DNA from: Lachnoclostridium sp. UBA903
GTDB taxonomy: Bacteria > Bacillota > Clostridia > Lachnospirales > Lachnospiraceae
Direction: 5' to 3'
DNA length: 64,000 nt
NCBI GenBank assembly: GCA_002294045.1
Contig: DBEP01000006.1
Span: forward strand, 1 to 64,000
A model generated the notes under the pieces. That model ran no database searches, was not told the DNA's origin, and saw only the letters and a program-made list of their open reading frames with translations. Below, piece after piece: positions 19,087 to 27,979 of the stretch (positions within the stretch are counted from its first letter, which is position 1; every line of letters begins with the position of its first letter). The translations under genes were made by a program, and so were the position numbers.

Positions 19087-21174
19087 TTATCTTACAGGGC
19101 AAAATCCATTGTAGCAATCGTCATCAATAAGATCCTGGGTTTCGTCCACATCACATTGTGCCAGTAAATTATAGTCAATGGGTTTTATATTTTTTAACCG
19201 GTTTTCATAGTCCTCCTTTGTAGTACGTTCAAAGGGAAGCAGAGGATAGGTCTCTTCATAAAGAGGCAGAAACGTTATGCCTACTCCATAATCAAAATTC
19301 TGATACAGCCAATTTGCAACGTCATCCCATTCATTTTCTTTTACATGTACGGTTATGGAAGTATTGTGATCCGTCCAGTTTATCATGGATAATTTATATA
19401 ATTCAAGCTGTTCGATTGCACCCACATCATATTTTGTTTTCCCTCCGGGCGCTTTAACCGGGAATTCAATTACTTTAACAGTACAGTTTTCATCAGTTTG
19501 CCCTACTTCATTATATATTGGATAACAGCCCTGTTTTTCAATCATTTTGTAAAGGGGATCCGAAGTTGTAATACGGATTCTTCTGATGTAATAAGCGGCG
19601 TGGGCATAATGTATGCCGCTGCTTACACAGGGCAGGGTTGATAAGGTACCTTCCGGTTTTATTGTTGTCATAAGGGCAGGTACCGATATGTTAAGCTCGC
19701 CGCAATACCGTTTTCCTTCCTCACGTACAACATCCCGTAAATGTTTAAAGAGTATTCCCAATTCTTCATAACTCATTTTCGTCCTGTTCACCATATCCAT
19801 GATACCGGTTAAAGATACGCCCACAATCCTGTCTTCCTTCATAACCTGGTTCCATTCCGGAAGCTCCACGTCAACCAGTGTCATCCGGATGGCAACCCTT
19901 ACAGAAAGTTTCAGTACCGTCTCCAGTTTTATAGTATCCAGTTCGTTTCTTTCATTTACAAAAGCGAGAAGGTTATTGGTGGTCAGGTTACAGCATTGTT
20001 TTGACCTTAACAGGATTTCTCCGCACGGATTCAAGCCTTCAAAGGTGCCTTTTCGGCGCAGAGCCTCCGCCTCATTGATAAATCCCGGTTCTCCGTTTAT
20101 TCGTATGGAATGAAGAATTTCCTTAATACGCTCCAGAGAAGGCCTGCCGGTATAGAGGACCGAGTTGTTACTCATTTTGCGGTGGGATATTTCCTGGTCT
20201 TCTGTCCAATTGCCGTCTACCATTTTGTATATATCTTTCTTGGCATTCATGATTGCTTCATCCTCTTCATCGCAGATTATCATCATGGCACTGCGCCTCA
20301 CACCTCCGGACACCACATTTTCACTGATTATGGTGGCTATATCCAGGATATCAATAGACCGGAGTATTCCGCTCTCATTATTATTTATTATCCTGTTTAT
20401 CTTTTCAAACATTCTTTTTAAGGATTTGTGGCCCGAGGCCCTTCCGCCGAACCTGCGGAGTCTTTCTCCTTCCGGCCTTACATAGCTGTAATCCATTACG
20501 ATTTTTTTAATATCTGCATATTCCTCATCCGAAATTAATTTAAGATAAGTCTCAAGAGCATCGCACCAGCCCTCTTTACTGTCCCCCACTTTAATACGCG
20601 CTGTTTTTTGGTCTCCGTCCACAGCTAAAGCCGTATCTTCCATGAGTTCCTTGGGAGTACGCTTACGTAAGCTCCCGTCATATATCCACTCCAGCCGGAT
20701 TTTTCTGACCCTGGGTATCCGGCGGATTAGGCTGCGGTCAATCCGGACACCTACGCCGCAGCCTAACATGAGAAGATAAAATACATCCACAAAATCATGA
20801 AACTTTTCTATCATGGTAAAGCAGCAGTTATAGTTTGACAAGGGGTATTCCTTTACAATTTCAGTACCTCCCATATATAAGGTTCTCCCGGAGGTAAATG
20901 TCCTTAAATTATAAAGATTATCAAATAAGAGTTCCGCTTCCTTTACCTCTTCCTCCGGCTTTACCTCGATACCCTGTTTCTTTTTATAATCCGAACCTAA
21001 CCGGATATTGTATTCCGTTGTCCGGAGTACGGTTTCAAACCAGTGCTCCCTTCTTTTTTCATCCTCTAAATATCTGGAATAAGTCCTTAAGTATACAAAC
21101 TCTCCCAGCGGGCTTAACGGAGTATTTTTATTTTTATATTGGTTTAAAAATTGTTCCGATAATAGGTCTTCCAT
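19087..21174 (-). CDS. nrdJ: Adenosylcobalamin-dependent ribonucleotide reductase (class II)
   Basis: A 695-residue protein of the monomeric ribonucleoside-triphosphate reductase type (Lactobacillus leichmannii RTPR-like). It has NCCFT (first active-site Cys), GLNPCGEILL with the thiyl-radical Cys and catalytic Glu, VGVSLTGIMD, and a C-terminal CYNGFC (Cys-x4-Cys), which passes electrons from thioredoxin. It makes dNTPs without oxygen using coenzyme B12. No nrdD/nrdG or small-subunit gene is near. The promoter region carries NrdR boxes. No cobalamin riboswitch was recognised in the leader. Confidence 0.93.
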   Translation of the reverse strand: MEDLLSEQFLNQYKNKNTPLSPLGEFVYLRTYSRYLEDEKRREHWFETVLRTTEYNIRLGSDYKKKQGIEVKPEEEVKEAELLFDNLYNLRTFTSGRTLYMGGTEIVKEYPLSNYNCCFTMIEKFHDFVDVFYLLMLGCGVGVRIDRSLIRRIPRVRKIRLEWIYDGSLRKRTPKELMEDTALAVDGDQKTARIKVGDSKEGWCDALETYLKLISDEEYADIKKIVMDYSYVRPEGERLRRFGGRASGHKSLKRMFEKINRIINNNESGILRSIDILDIATIISENVVSGGVRRSAMMIICDEEDEAIMNAKKDIYKMVDGNWTEDQEISHRKMSNNSVLYTGRPSLERIKEILHSIRINGEPGFINEAEALRRKGTFEGLNPCGEILLRSKQCCNLTTNNLLAFVNERNELDTIKLETVLKLSVRVAIRMTLVDVELPEWNQVMKEDRIVGVSLTGIMDMVNRTKMSYEELGILFKHLRDVVREEGKRYCGELNISVPALMTTIKPEGTLSTLPCVSSGIHYAHAAYYIRRIRITTSDPLYKMIEKQGCYPIYNEVGQTDENCTVKVIEFPVKAPGGKTKYDVGAIEQLELYKLSMINWTDHNTSITVHVKENEWDDVANWLYQNFDYGVGITFLPLYEETYPLLPFERTTKEDYENRLKNIKPIDYNLLAQCDVDETQDLIDDDCYNGFCPVR

Positions 21175-21317
21175 CCTTGTACCTCCGATCCAATCCGAAT
21201 AATATGTCCTACTCTATTATGATTATAACCGCTGAAAATTACTCCTGTTCCAGCAGTCTGATTCCCCCATAATATAGAATATACTATATTATATTAAATG
21301 TTGTTAACACAGGAGGA

Positions 21318-21333
21318 ACACAATATATTGTGT
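21318..21333. promoter_or_regulatory. NrdR box 1
   Basis: ACACAATATATTGTGT is a perfect 16-base palindrome that matches the known NrdR-box consensus (ACACWATATATWGTGT type). It covers the predicted transcription start of nrdJ, so bound NrdR would block initiation. Confidence 0.8.
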
Positions 21334-21338
21334 TATAC

Positions 21339-21367
21339 ATTATATACTAATACAATATATATGTCAA
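21339..21367 (-). promoter_or_regulatory. nrdJ promoter
   Basis: TTGACA (21362-21367) and TATAAT (21339-21344) on the minus strand are spaced by exactly 17 bases. It is a complete consensus promoter. It lies between and over the two NrdR boxes. Confidence 0.85.
21350..21365. promoter_or_regulatory. NrdR box 2 (degenerate)
   Basis: ATACAATATATATGTC matches the NrdR core CAATATATWG with the closing G replaced. It overlaps the -35 and lies 32 bp from box 1, about three helical turns, the spacing typical of tandem NrdR boxes. Confidence 0.55.
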
Positions 21368-21433
21368 TCAATAATAACAGCGTCCGACAAACGCAGGGAG
21401 TGAAATGATTCCGGGAAAAAAAGTCCGGCCGGG

Positions 21434-21466
21434 CTTTTTATGCAATAGGACGCAATTTCCTATGAG
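21434..21466. repeat. Dispersed hairpin repeat, copy B (decayed)
   Basis: CTTTTTATGCAATAGGA-CGCAATT-TCCTATGAGATAA keeps the loop and the inner ATAGGA/TCCTAT pairing, but the outer arms no longer match each other. It sits at the end of the nitrogenase-like operon, next to a terminator. Confidence 0.6.
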
Positions 21467-21474
21467 ATAACAAA

Positions 21475-21501
21475 CTACCGGCACAATTAATATGCCGGTA
21501 G
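21475..21501 (-). terminator. Terminator of the nitrogenase-like operon
   Basis: CTACCGGCA (21475-21483) pairs with TGCCGGTAG (21493-21501). On the minus strand it is followed by TTTGTTATC. The last gene of the operon stops at 21574. Confidence 0.6.
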
Positions 21502-21573
21502 CTGAAGATAAGTATATATTATTTTAGAACGGTTGGTTTTCCTGCCTGCTTTTCCAATTGGATTAGCTTCATT

Positions 21574-22797
21574 TTATGGTCCCAGCAGACTATCCAGCCA
21601 AATAGAGCACAAATTCATCGCCCCTCTGAATCCTGCGTAAGGGGGTTCATATTTATTAAAATTGCGGTTGTTAAGACTGCGGTTGATTATGGGGCCGGAA
21701 TCTCTGCCTGCCATTTGATAAGCCGCTTTGTCAGCCATTAATATTCCGTCCAAATCCTTTGTGATATATTTTATCAGGTCATTTTCGTCCTGATAAGGTA
21801 TGCACTCATCTTCGTAATCCGCCGCATCACACCAGACATATTTTTTCTTCATGCCCACTTCACCGACTGCAAAGTCCAAAATTCCCTTTACCACATCATA
21901 ATTTCCTCCTATGGAAATTCCTGCTCTTTGAGGACTCACACAGGCAATCTGCCTGCAATAATCAAGGGCATAGCTCCCTTCTTTTAATTCGCTGCCCATA
22001 AATTCTTCGTTTAAAGCCAGGCCGAGCTTTTCTGCAATCTGTTCCAGCCAGCTGATAGTACCTTTATATCCATAGGGCCTTCCGTATATATAATCGGTAT
22101 GAAATTTTTCTTTCAAAATTTCGGCGGCTTTTATTCCTTCTCTTCTTAAAACCAGATTAAAATGTGCTTCTCCCATTTTCTTTATCTGGCTGACCGAGGT
22201 ATCAACAGTCAGAACACAAACTGCTTCCATACCAAGGGCAGATTTCAATATCCGTTTCAATTCATAAACATCTGCCTGATATTTGGCCAAATCAATACAG
22301 GAGCCTATCAGGTTATAAGTCACCGTTTCCGTCTTTTTTTCATGCCTGCCGTCTTCGGCCAGTTCTTTTACCAGACGATATAACCCCTCTTCTATTCCAT
22401 GATAGAGTTTTTCATGAAAACCGCCCTTTTTCAGGGGGATAATTCTGTGGCCGGTTTCGTAGCGTACTTCTTCGCATAAAGCTTCCATATCAACTCCCGT
22501 GATTTCCGGCACGGCAGAAGGCAACGCAAATATAACTTCCGGGTTCTCTTTCTCTATAATTTCCCGGACGGCAAGAAAAAAACGCTTTGTAATTCCCAGC
22601 GCAATATCTTTTTCATCCAGATGGGTAGTATAGATCCTGCTGCCCGTACCAGGGCATGACTGCCATAACCACCTTTCAGCATAAAGCATATGACCCATGG
22701 AACCAAATTCCAAAACGGCTGCTTCCCGTACAGTTCCAAGTGTCCATAATAATCCCATTCTTCCCGAAGGCTTCGGTGCATACCTATAAAGACCCAT
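21574..22797 (-). CDS. Nitrogenase component 1-like subunit (NifK-like, lacks Cys ligands)
   Basis: A 407-residue protein of the nitrogenase component 1 (oxidored_nitro) superfamily. It has the pattern of the NifK/BchB half: an N-terminal GSMGHMLY at residues 32-39, aligning to the GSQGC segment of NifK with the Cys replaced by His36, and a later LPSAVPEITGVDME (92-105) where NifK has Cys. The first Cys position (SGRMG, 11-15) is also empty. So none of the usual three cluster-ligating Cys is present. It overlaps the preceding gene by 14 bases and is the last gene of the operon. Function unknown; it probably forms a heterotetramer with the next gene product. Confidence 0.75.
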   Translation of the reverse strand: MGLYRYAPKPSGRMGLLWTLGTVREAAVLEFGSMGHMLYAERWLWQSCPGTGSRIYTTHLDEKDIALGITKRFFLAVREIIEKENPEVIFALPSAVPEITGVDMEALCEEVRYETGHRIIPLKKGGFHEKLYHGIEEGLYRLVKELAEDGRHEKKTETVTYNLIGSCIDLAKYQADVYELKRILKSALGMEAVCVLTVDTSVSQIKKMGEAHFNLVLRREGIKAAEILKEKFHTDYIYGRPYGYKGTISWLEQIAEKLGLALNEEFMGSELKEGSYALDYCRQIACVSPQRAGISIGGNYDVVKGILDFAVGEVGMKKKYVWCDAADYEDECIPYQDENDLIKYITKDLDGILMADKAAYQMAGRDSGPIINRSLNNRNFNKYEPPYAGFRGAMNLCSIWLDSLLGP

Positions 22798-24058
22798 GTA
22801 AATTTCCTTTCTCCGTTCCCAGTCTTTCCAGAATTAAACTTAAAAGCTCAATACTTCTTTCAAAGCCGCACAGGGAGGACATGCCGGCCAATGCGGAATC
22901 TGATATAATATTATCTTCTTTCAGCCCCTGGCAGCTGCCCAGAGAAAGCAGATGACAGACCTCGCCAAAAGCCTTCGAAATCAAAGCCCCGTCGGTAATA
23001 TAAGTGATATACGGATCCTTTCCTAAGGCATTAATCCCTTCCTTATAGGAAAAACTATCCTCGTCAAACTCTTCTACATGCAGCAGTTCAGGCATCATAC
23101 CCAGCTCGCATAAAAACAGGGCAGCCGGAAGGGTGTCAAATTCAGGATAAGTTGCAATATAGGGAATATTTAATAATTTATCCTTTGTCTTCCGTATACA
23201 ATCCTGTAAAAATTCTTTCTTTTCCCAAAGCCTGCCGCATTCCTTAAGGGAAAGAATCTGAAAAATTTCTTCATAGCCTTTGGCAATATCTTCCGCAGTA
23301 TACCTTCCTGCCATACAGACATATGGTATTCCGGCTTTGCTTAATGCTTTTCCTGCCTTTAACATTTTCTGGTTCAGGATAATGCTCAATACGGCTTCCC
23401 CGGACCGGCATAAGTCATCCATAGAAAAACCACGGACATATTCATTAATCTCATAGCCATTTTGTACGACTATATCTTTTAATAATTTAAATTCTTCCCC
23501 TCTGGCAGTGCCGAAAAAATTAACGCTTCTACTTTCTCCCGGTTTTTTGTCCATAGCCTGCACCAGCTGCTCCAAAGTATTTGAAAAACCGGACTGGTAG
23601 CCATTCCTCTTAAAGTGGGCGCCGTCAATAAATACTGCTTTTGCAGTCATATGCGGCTCCGCTTCCTCCAGTATGGAAGCCATATCCTCTCCGATAAGGG
23701 CCGGAACACAGGTTAATATTATTACGATTACTTGCGCCCCTTCCCTGCTCATCTGAAGGAGTGCCTTTTTCAGCCCCTTCCTGCAGCCAAACACCACTTC
23801 ATTGGAATCCAGTTCATATGTATAATGCAGTTCCCCTTCTTTGCCATAAGGCGAGCCTGCCACAAATCTGCTGTAATAACCGCATTCCGCCATACCAACT
23901 ACCAGACTGGATACTCCTCTGATACTGCCGATTGCCGCAAGAGCCATATGCAGCGGACAGTGGCTTCCGGGGCTTGCAGCCCGGTGTAAGAATTTAACTC
24001 CCGTATTATTATTTATTTCCGACAGCCGGTTTAAAAACTTAAACTCTTCTTTTATCAT
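22784..24058 (-). CDS. Nitrogenase component 1-like subunit (NifD/BchN-like, three Cys kept)
   Basis: A 424-residue nitrogenase component 1 relative. The three cluster-ligand cysteines of the NifD/BchN type are all present: Cys34 (GSHCPLHMALAAIG), Cys59 (VVGMAECGYYSRF) and Cys117 (ILTCVPALIGEDM). These would hold a [4Fe-4S] or P-like cluster at the subunit interface. A nitrogenase-type active-site cofactor pocket cannot be recognised with confidence. The gene lies 26 bases after the NifH-like gene and overlaps the next by 14. It is shorter than NifD (about 480-500 residues) and close to BchN, CfbD and NflD in size. Confidence 0.78.
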   Translation of the reverse strand: MIKEEFKFLNRLSEINNNTGVKFLHRAASPGSHCPLHMALAAIGSIRGVSSLVVGMAECGYYSRFVAGSPYGKEGELHYTYELDSNEVVFGCRKGLKKALLQMSREGAQVIVIILTCVPALIGEDMASILEEAEPHMTAKAVFIDGAHFKRNGYQSGFSNTLEQLVQAMDKKPGESRSVNFFGTARGEEFKLLKDIVVQNGYEINEYVRGFSMDDLCRSGEAVLSIILNQKMLKAGKALSKAGIPYVCMAGRYTAEDIAKGYEEIFQILSLKECGRLWEKKEFLQDCIRKTKDKLLNIPYIATYPEFDTLPAALFLCELGMMPELLHVEEFDEDSFSYKEGINALGKDPYITYITDGALISKAFGEVCHLLSLGSCQGLKEDNIISDSALAGMSSLCGFERSIELLSLILERLGTEKGNLHGSL

Positions 24059-24084
24059 AATGCTCCTTACCTTACCCGGCGGCT

Positions 24085-24825
24085 TCAGCCAAATAACAAA
24101 TCAGCCAGCTTATTATATTCTCCTGCCATATCACTTTTGGGAAAAGCGGAAACAACTGTTTTTCCCTCTTCCTCCGCCTTCTGGACTAAAGGATTTCTTT
24201 CTATTTTATAGATTATACCAGTTTCAATTTCACTGGCTGCATTCCTTACAAGTTCCTCTTCATTTTCAATATTTTTAGCATTTAATATGAGTCCCTTTAA
24301 AGAGGCATAGCTCCTCTTTCCAAAACTTTTTACCGCATAAGCTATGTTGCTTGCCGCATATAAGGACATCATTTCACCGGAGGTCACAATACAGACTTCC
24401 TCTGCATAACCGCCCCTTATGGGCATGGCAAAACCTCCGCAAACCACATCCCCCAATACGTCATAAATTACAATATCAGGTTCATAGATTTCATATGCAT
24501 GCAGCTCCTCCAGCTTTTCAAATGCGGTTATGATTCCCCTGCCTGCACATCCTACTCCGGGAACCGGACCGCCTGCCTCCACACATAAAACGCCAAGGTC
24601 GCCTTCCGTTACAATATCCCCAAGCTCCACTTTATCCTTTTCTCTGAGCACATCCAGAACCGTCGGGATTTTAATTCCTTTTGTCAGATTTCTTGTGGAA
24701 TCCGCTTTCGGGTCACACCCTATCTGCATAACTTTTTTCCCTTTTCCGGCCAGAGCCGCCGAAAGGTTGGAAACCGTTGTGGATTTTCCGATGCCGCCTT
24801 TTCCGTATATAGCTATTTTCTTCAA
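24085..24825 (-). CDS. NifH-like reductase (Fe protein of nitrogenase superfamily)
   Basis: A 246-residue P-loop ATPase, shorter than NifH (about 275-290). It contains the Walker A GKGGIGKST (residues 8-16), the switch segment GCDPKADST (37-44), and both Cys ligands of the bridging [4Fe-4S] cluster: Cys93 in GGPVPGVGCAGRG and Cys129 in DVLGDVVCGGFAMPIR. These are the hallmarks of a redox-active, ATP-driven reductase. It would pass electrons to the two component 1-like subunits downstream. It starts at TTG directly after the stop codon of the upstream ATPase gene, with GAGGTG six bases before it. Confidence 0.88.
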   Translation of the reverse strand: MKKIAIYGKGGIGKSTTVSNLSAALAGKGKKVMQIGCDPKADSTRNLTKGIKIPTVLDVLREKDKVELGDIVTEGDLGVLCVEAGGPVPGVGCAGRGIITAFEKLEELHAYEIYEPDIVIYDVLGDVVCGGFAMPIRGGYAEEVCIVTSGEMMSLYAASNIAYAVKSFGKRSYASLKGLILNAKNIENEEELVRNAASEIETGIIYKIERNPLVQKAEEEGKTVVSAFPKSDMAGEYNKLADLLFG

Positions 24826-25647
24826 TTAAGCACCTCTTTTGATTAATTTTTTATTCTTAGCTTTATTCAACAGTCTGTATGACATGCAGATAGGGCGGCC
24901 GGAATCCGGTTCGGAAACTATATTGGCATGTATCTGATAAACATCCATTAATACATCCTGGGTCATAACTTCCTCAGGAGTACCTGCTTTTATTATTTTA
25001 CCCTCTCCCATGGCAATCATATAGTCCGCAAATCTCGCAGCCAGATTAAGGTCATGGAGCACCATAATTATGCTGCAGCCATGTTCTTTATTCAGTTCCT
25101 CCAGCAATTCCAGCACTTCAAGCTGATAAGCCATATCCAGATAAGTTGTCGGTTCATCAAGTAAAATCACATCTGTCTCCTGGGCTAAAGCCATGGCAAT
25201 CCATACTCTCTGTCTCTGGCCGCCTGACAGATTATCAACTGTCTCATATCTTAACTCTTCCAGATTCGTTGCCTCCATGGCCCAGGTAATGATTTTTTTG
25301 TCTTCCGCCTTTAACCTTCCCAGACCTTTTTGGTAAGGATATCTGCCATAAGAAATTAATTCCTCTACGGTGAGTCCTTCCGGCGAGATGGGTGACTGGG
25401 GCAAAATCGCAAGCTTGCCGGCAAGCTCTCTGGTAGGCATTTTATGAATATCTTTTCCGTCTAAATATATGGCTCCCTTTTTTATATTCAAAATACGCCC
25501 TAAGGATTTTAACAAAGTAGATTTACCGCAGCCATTGGGCCCAATAATGGCAGTTGTCTTGCCTATGGGTATATCAATGGTTAGATCTTCAATAATAACT
25601 TTTTCACTATAACCTGCCTGAATGCTGTTAACTCTGATATTTTCCAT
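24826..25647 (-). CDS. FecE-type ABC transporter ATP-binding protein
   Basis: A 273-residue ATPase of the iron-siderophore/B12 (FecE/BtuD) type. It has the Walker A IIGPNGCGKST, Q-loop ILPQSPISPEG, signature LSGGQRQRVWIAMA, Walker B VILLDEPTTYLD, and H-loop MVLHDLN. It energises import by the two downstream-encoded permeases. The TTG-started NifH-like gene begins on the base after its stop codon. Iron-chelate, heme and cobalamin importers share this family. Confidence 0.9.
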   Translation of the reverse strand: MENIRVNSIQAGYSEKVIIEDLTIDIPIGKTTAIIGPNGCGKSTLLKSLGRILNIKKGAIYLDGKDIHKMPTRELAGKLAILPQSPISPEGLTVEELISYGRYPYQKGLGRLKAEDKKIITWAMEATNLEELRYETVDNLSGGQRQRVWIAMALAQETDVILLDEPTTYLDMAYQLEVLELLEELNKEHGCSIIMVLHDLNLAARFADYMIAMGEGKIIKAGTPEEVMTQDVLMDVYQIHANIVSEPDSGRPICMSYRLLNKAKNKKLIKRGA

Positions 25648-25718
25648 TCTGATTCCTCCTAATATTCTAAATGGTATTTATTAAGTATATCACTCCTGCC
25701 CAAGATATTATATTACAA

Positions 25719-26744
25719 TTACTTTTTTACCGTTGTTTTTCGGTTTTTCACTAAAAGGAAAATAAAATACGGAGCTCCTATAATGGAAACCACAATTCCC
25801 GTAGGGATTTCCGCAGGTTCCATAACTGTTCTTGCAATAATATCTGCTCCCAGCACCAATATGGCCCCTAAAAGAGCACAGGCCGGAACCAGGATTTTAT
25901 GCCTTGCCCCCACCAGCCTTCTGGATAAGTGGGGGGCAATGAGTCCTACAAAATTAATATTTCCGCTGATTGCGACACAAGAAGCCGCAAGTGCAACCCC
26001 AAGGAACAGCAGCTTTCTTTTTTCCTTTGCGACTGCTACTCCCAAGCCCTTGGATATCTCATCTCCCATTACCAGGACGTCCATTTTCCTGGTAAGAAAC
26101 AGAAGGATCAGAAAGCCGGCCAGTATCCATGGAAATAAGGCAATTACGGACTTCCAGGTTGTATTCCATATACTTCCCGCTTGCCAGGCCGCTAAAAATT
26201 CTGCCTGGGTATCATCTAATTTCAGAACCAATAAAGTCATAGCGGCATTAATTCCTGCCTGTATGGCCACACCATTTAACACCAGCCTTATGGGTGATAT
26301 GCCGTAGGATTTCCTGTTGGACAGCATATAAATCACACTGCCCGTTAACAAGGCGCCAATTAAGGAAAAAACAGGCAAGGATATTATTTTGCCTGTTGTC
26401 AGGGTTCCGCTTAAGGTCATAAAGGCTAATACCACAATACCTGCGCCGGCATTAATTCCCATCAATCCCGGATCTGCCAGGGAATTCCTGGTAATGCCCT
26501 GGAGGATGCAGCCTGACAGGGAAAATCCTGCACCCACAAGCATGGCAATTATAATTCTGGGCAGCCGGAATTGAAATACAACAATGTTTTCTTTAACCGA
26601 ACCTTTGCCTGCCAGAATTTGCAGCATCTCGGAAAGCTTTATATCCGTATACCCGGCATTCATGCTTATAAAAAATAATACAGGAAGCAGGAGGACCAGC
26701 ACAAGTAATATTGTATAATGTCGTTTCGTATTTTTCTGCTTCAC
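25719..26744 (-). CDS. FecCD-type ABC transporter permease (second)
   Basis: A 341-residue multi-pass membrane protein of the FecCD family (about nine to ten hydrophobic segments). Signature features are LPRIIIAMLVGAGFSLSGCILQGITRNSLADPGLMGINAGAG near the N-terminus and GNINFVGLIAPHLSRRLVGARHK (residues 258-280), the coupling-helix region. It pairs with the preceding permease. The two genes are directly joined (stop at 26745, start at 26744). Confidence 0.9.
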   Translation of the reverse strand: MKQKNTKRHYTILLVLVLLLPVLFFISMNAGYTDIKLSEMLQILAGKGSVKENIVVFQFRLPRIIIAMLVGAGFSLSGCILQGITRNSLADPGLMGINAGAGIVVLAFMTLSGTLTTGKIISLPVFSLIGALLTGSVIYMLSNRKSYGISPIRLVLNGVAIQAGINAAMTLLVLKLDDTQAEFLAAWQAGSIWNTTWKSVIALFPWILAGFLILLFLTRKMDVLVMGDEISKGLGVAVAKEKRKLLFLGVALAASCVAISGNINFVGLIAPHLSRRLVGARHKILVPACALLGAILVLGADIIARTVMEPAEIPTGIVVSIIGAPYFIFLLVKNRKTTVKK

Positions 26745-27776
26745 TTACAAATCCCCCTTTTGTTTTCCGGCAAAATATAAAAATACGGGAACCCCCAGAA
26801 GGGCAATTACCGCACCTACGGGAAGTTCCGAAGGAGGAATGAAAGTTTTGGAAAACAGATCTGCCGCCACTAACAGCAAAGCCCCTAAAACAGCACTGAC
26901 CGGAATAATCAGGCGGTAATCGGGCCCTACCAGAAACCTGGAGAAATGAGGTACCATCATGCCGATAAACGTAACCGAGCCGGCTACTGCTACGGATGTC
27001 CCTGCTAACAAAACCACAAACAAGGTTCCTAAAAATTTAATCAGTTTCGTTTTTACTCCCAGACTTAATGCCACTTCTTCTCCCATGCTTAAAACGGATA
27101 CTCCTCTGGATATCAGGACGGAGCCAAGCAGCGCCGCCGAAATAACGGGCACGGCAAGTTTTATCTGATTCCAGCCGGTACCTGACATGGAACCCATAGT
27201 CCAAAATGTGACATTTAACGTAACATTGCTGCCTAATGCTATTCCCTGGCTAAGGGCAGACAACAGGGTGCTGACCGTTGCTCCTGCAAGCACCAGTTTC
27301 ATGGGATGGTTGTTCCCGGGTACCAGACTGCTGATGATATAGACCATGGCGGCACCAAGGGCTGCCCCGGAAAAGGACGCTAAAACAATCTGATAATAGG
27401 AGGCTCCTTTAAAATAAGCAAAGCAGACAGCTACTGCCAAACCCGCACCGGAGTTAAGTCCCATAATTCCCGTATCTGCCAGGGGATTTCTTGTCATTCC
27501 CTGCATAAGGGCCCCCGCCACCGCCAATGCACATCCTACAAAAGCCGCTCCGATTACCCTCGGCAGGCGCATATCCATTACCAGTAAGTGACTGGAATTG
27601 CCTTTTTCAAAAGCCGTAAAAGTCCTGATGACAGTTGATAAGGGAATGGCGGCGGCTCCCTGTGTAACGGACAGCAACATAAAAAAGAAAAGAAGTATTA
27701 ATCCGGCAGTTATAATTACCGCTGCGATAAAACTTCTGCTTTTATTTATTTTCTGAATTCTGACTCTATTTTTCAT
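26745..27776 (-). CDS. FecCD-type ABC transporter permease (first)
   Basis: About 343 residues from the ATG at 27776, with family signatures RLPRVIGAAFVGCALAVAGALMQGMTRNPLADTGIMGLNSGAG and GSVTFIGMMVPHFSRFLVGPDYR. The frame runs further upstream to 27869 without an obvious family counterpart, so the shorter start is preferred; GGGAG precedes it at a loose distance. The upstream 200 bases hold a repeat hairpin and a GC-rich hairpin that separate it from the binding-protein gene. Confidence 0.85.
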   Translation of the reverse strand: MKNRVRIQKINKSRSFIAAVIITAGLILLFFFMLLSVTQGAAAIPLSTVIRTFTAFEKGNSSHLLVMDMRLPRVIGAAFVGCALAVAGALMQGMTRNPLADTGIMGLNSGAGLAVAVCFAYFKGASYYQIVLASFSGAALGAAMVYIISSLVPGNNHPMKLVLAGATVSTLLSALSQGIALGSNVTLNVTFWTMGSMSGTGWNQIKLAVPVISAALLGSVLISRGVSVLSMGEEVALSLGVKTKLIKFLGTLFVVLLAGTSVAVAGSVTFIGMMVPHFSRFLVGPDYRLIIPVSAVLGALLLVAADLFSKTFIPPSELPVGAVIALLGVPVFLYFAGKQKGDL

Positions 27777-27906
27777 TGATTCGTACTGCTCCCGGAAGTT
27801 ATTGAAACTTACACGCTGGCTGAATACTGTTAAACGGATATTTATAACCCTCTGTCGCATCAGCAACATATTTCCAATCCGCCGGAGTGCGCTTCAAAGC
27901 GAAGCG

Positions 27907-27965
27907 TTTTTATCTCATAAGAGAACTTTCCTATAAGATTAGAAAGGGGCTGCTGCAACAGCCCC
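27907..27965 (-). repeat. Dispersed hairpin repeat, copy C, plus GC-rich hairpin inside the operon
   Basis: TTTTATCTCATAAGA-GAACTT-TCCTATAAGATTAGAAA keeps the family core with mismatches. It is followed by GGGGCTG-CTGCAA-CAGCCCC (27946-27965), a strong stem. It lies between the binding-protein gene and the first permease and may partly terminate transcription, raising the binding-protein to permease ratio. Confidence 0.6.
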
Positions 27966-27979
27966 CTCCAGTCCGCGCA

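Noticed and set aside
21175..21420. A cobalamin riboswitch upstream of the B12-dependent reductase
   Set aside because: No B12-box or conserved long fold was found; the region is AT-rich with NrdR-type palindromes.
27777..27869. Extension of the first permease to 27869
   Set aside because: The extra residues do not look like the FecCD N-terminus and begin next to a repeat hairpin.
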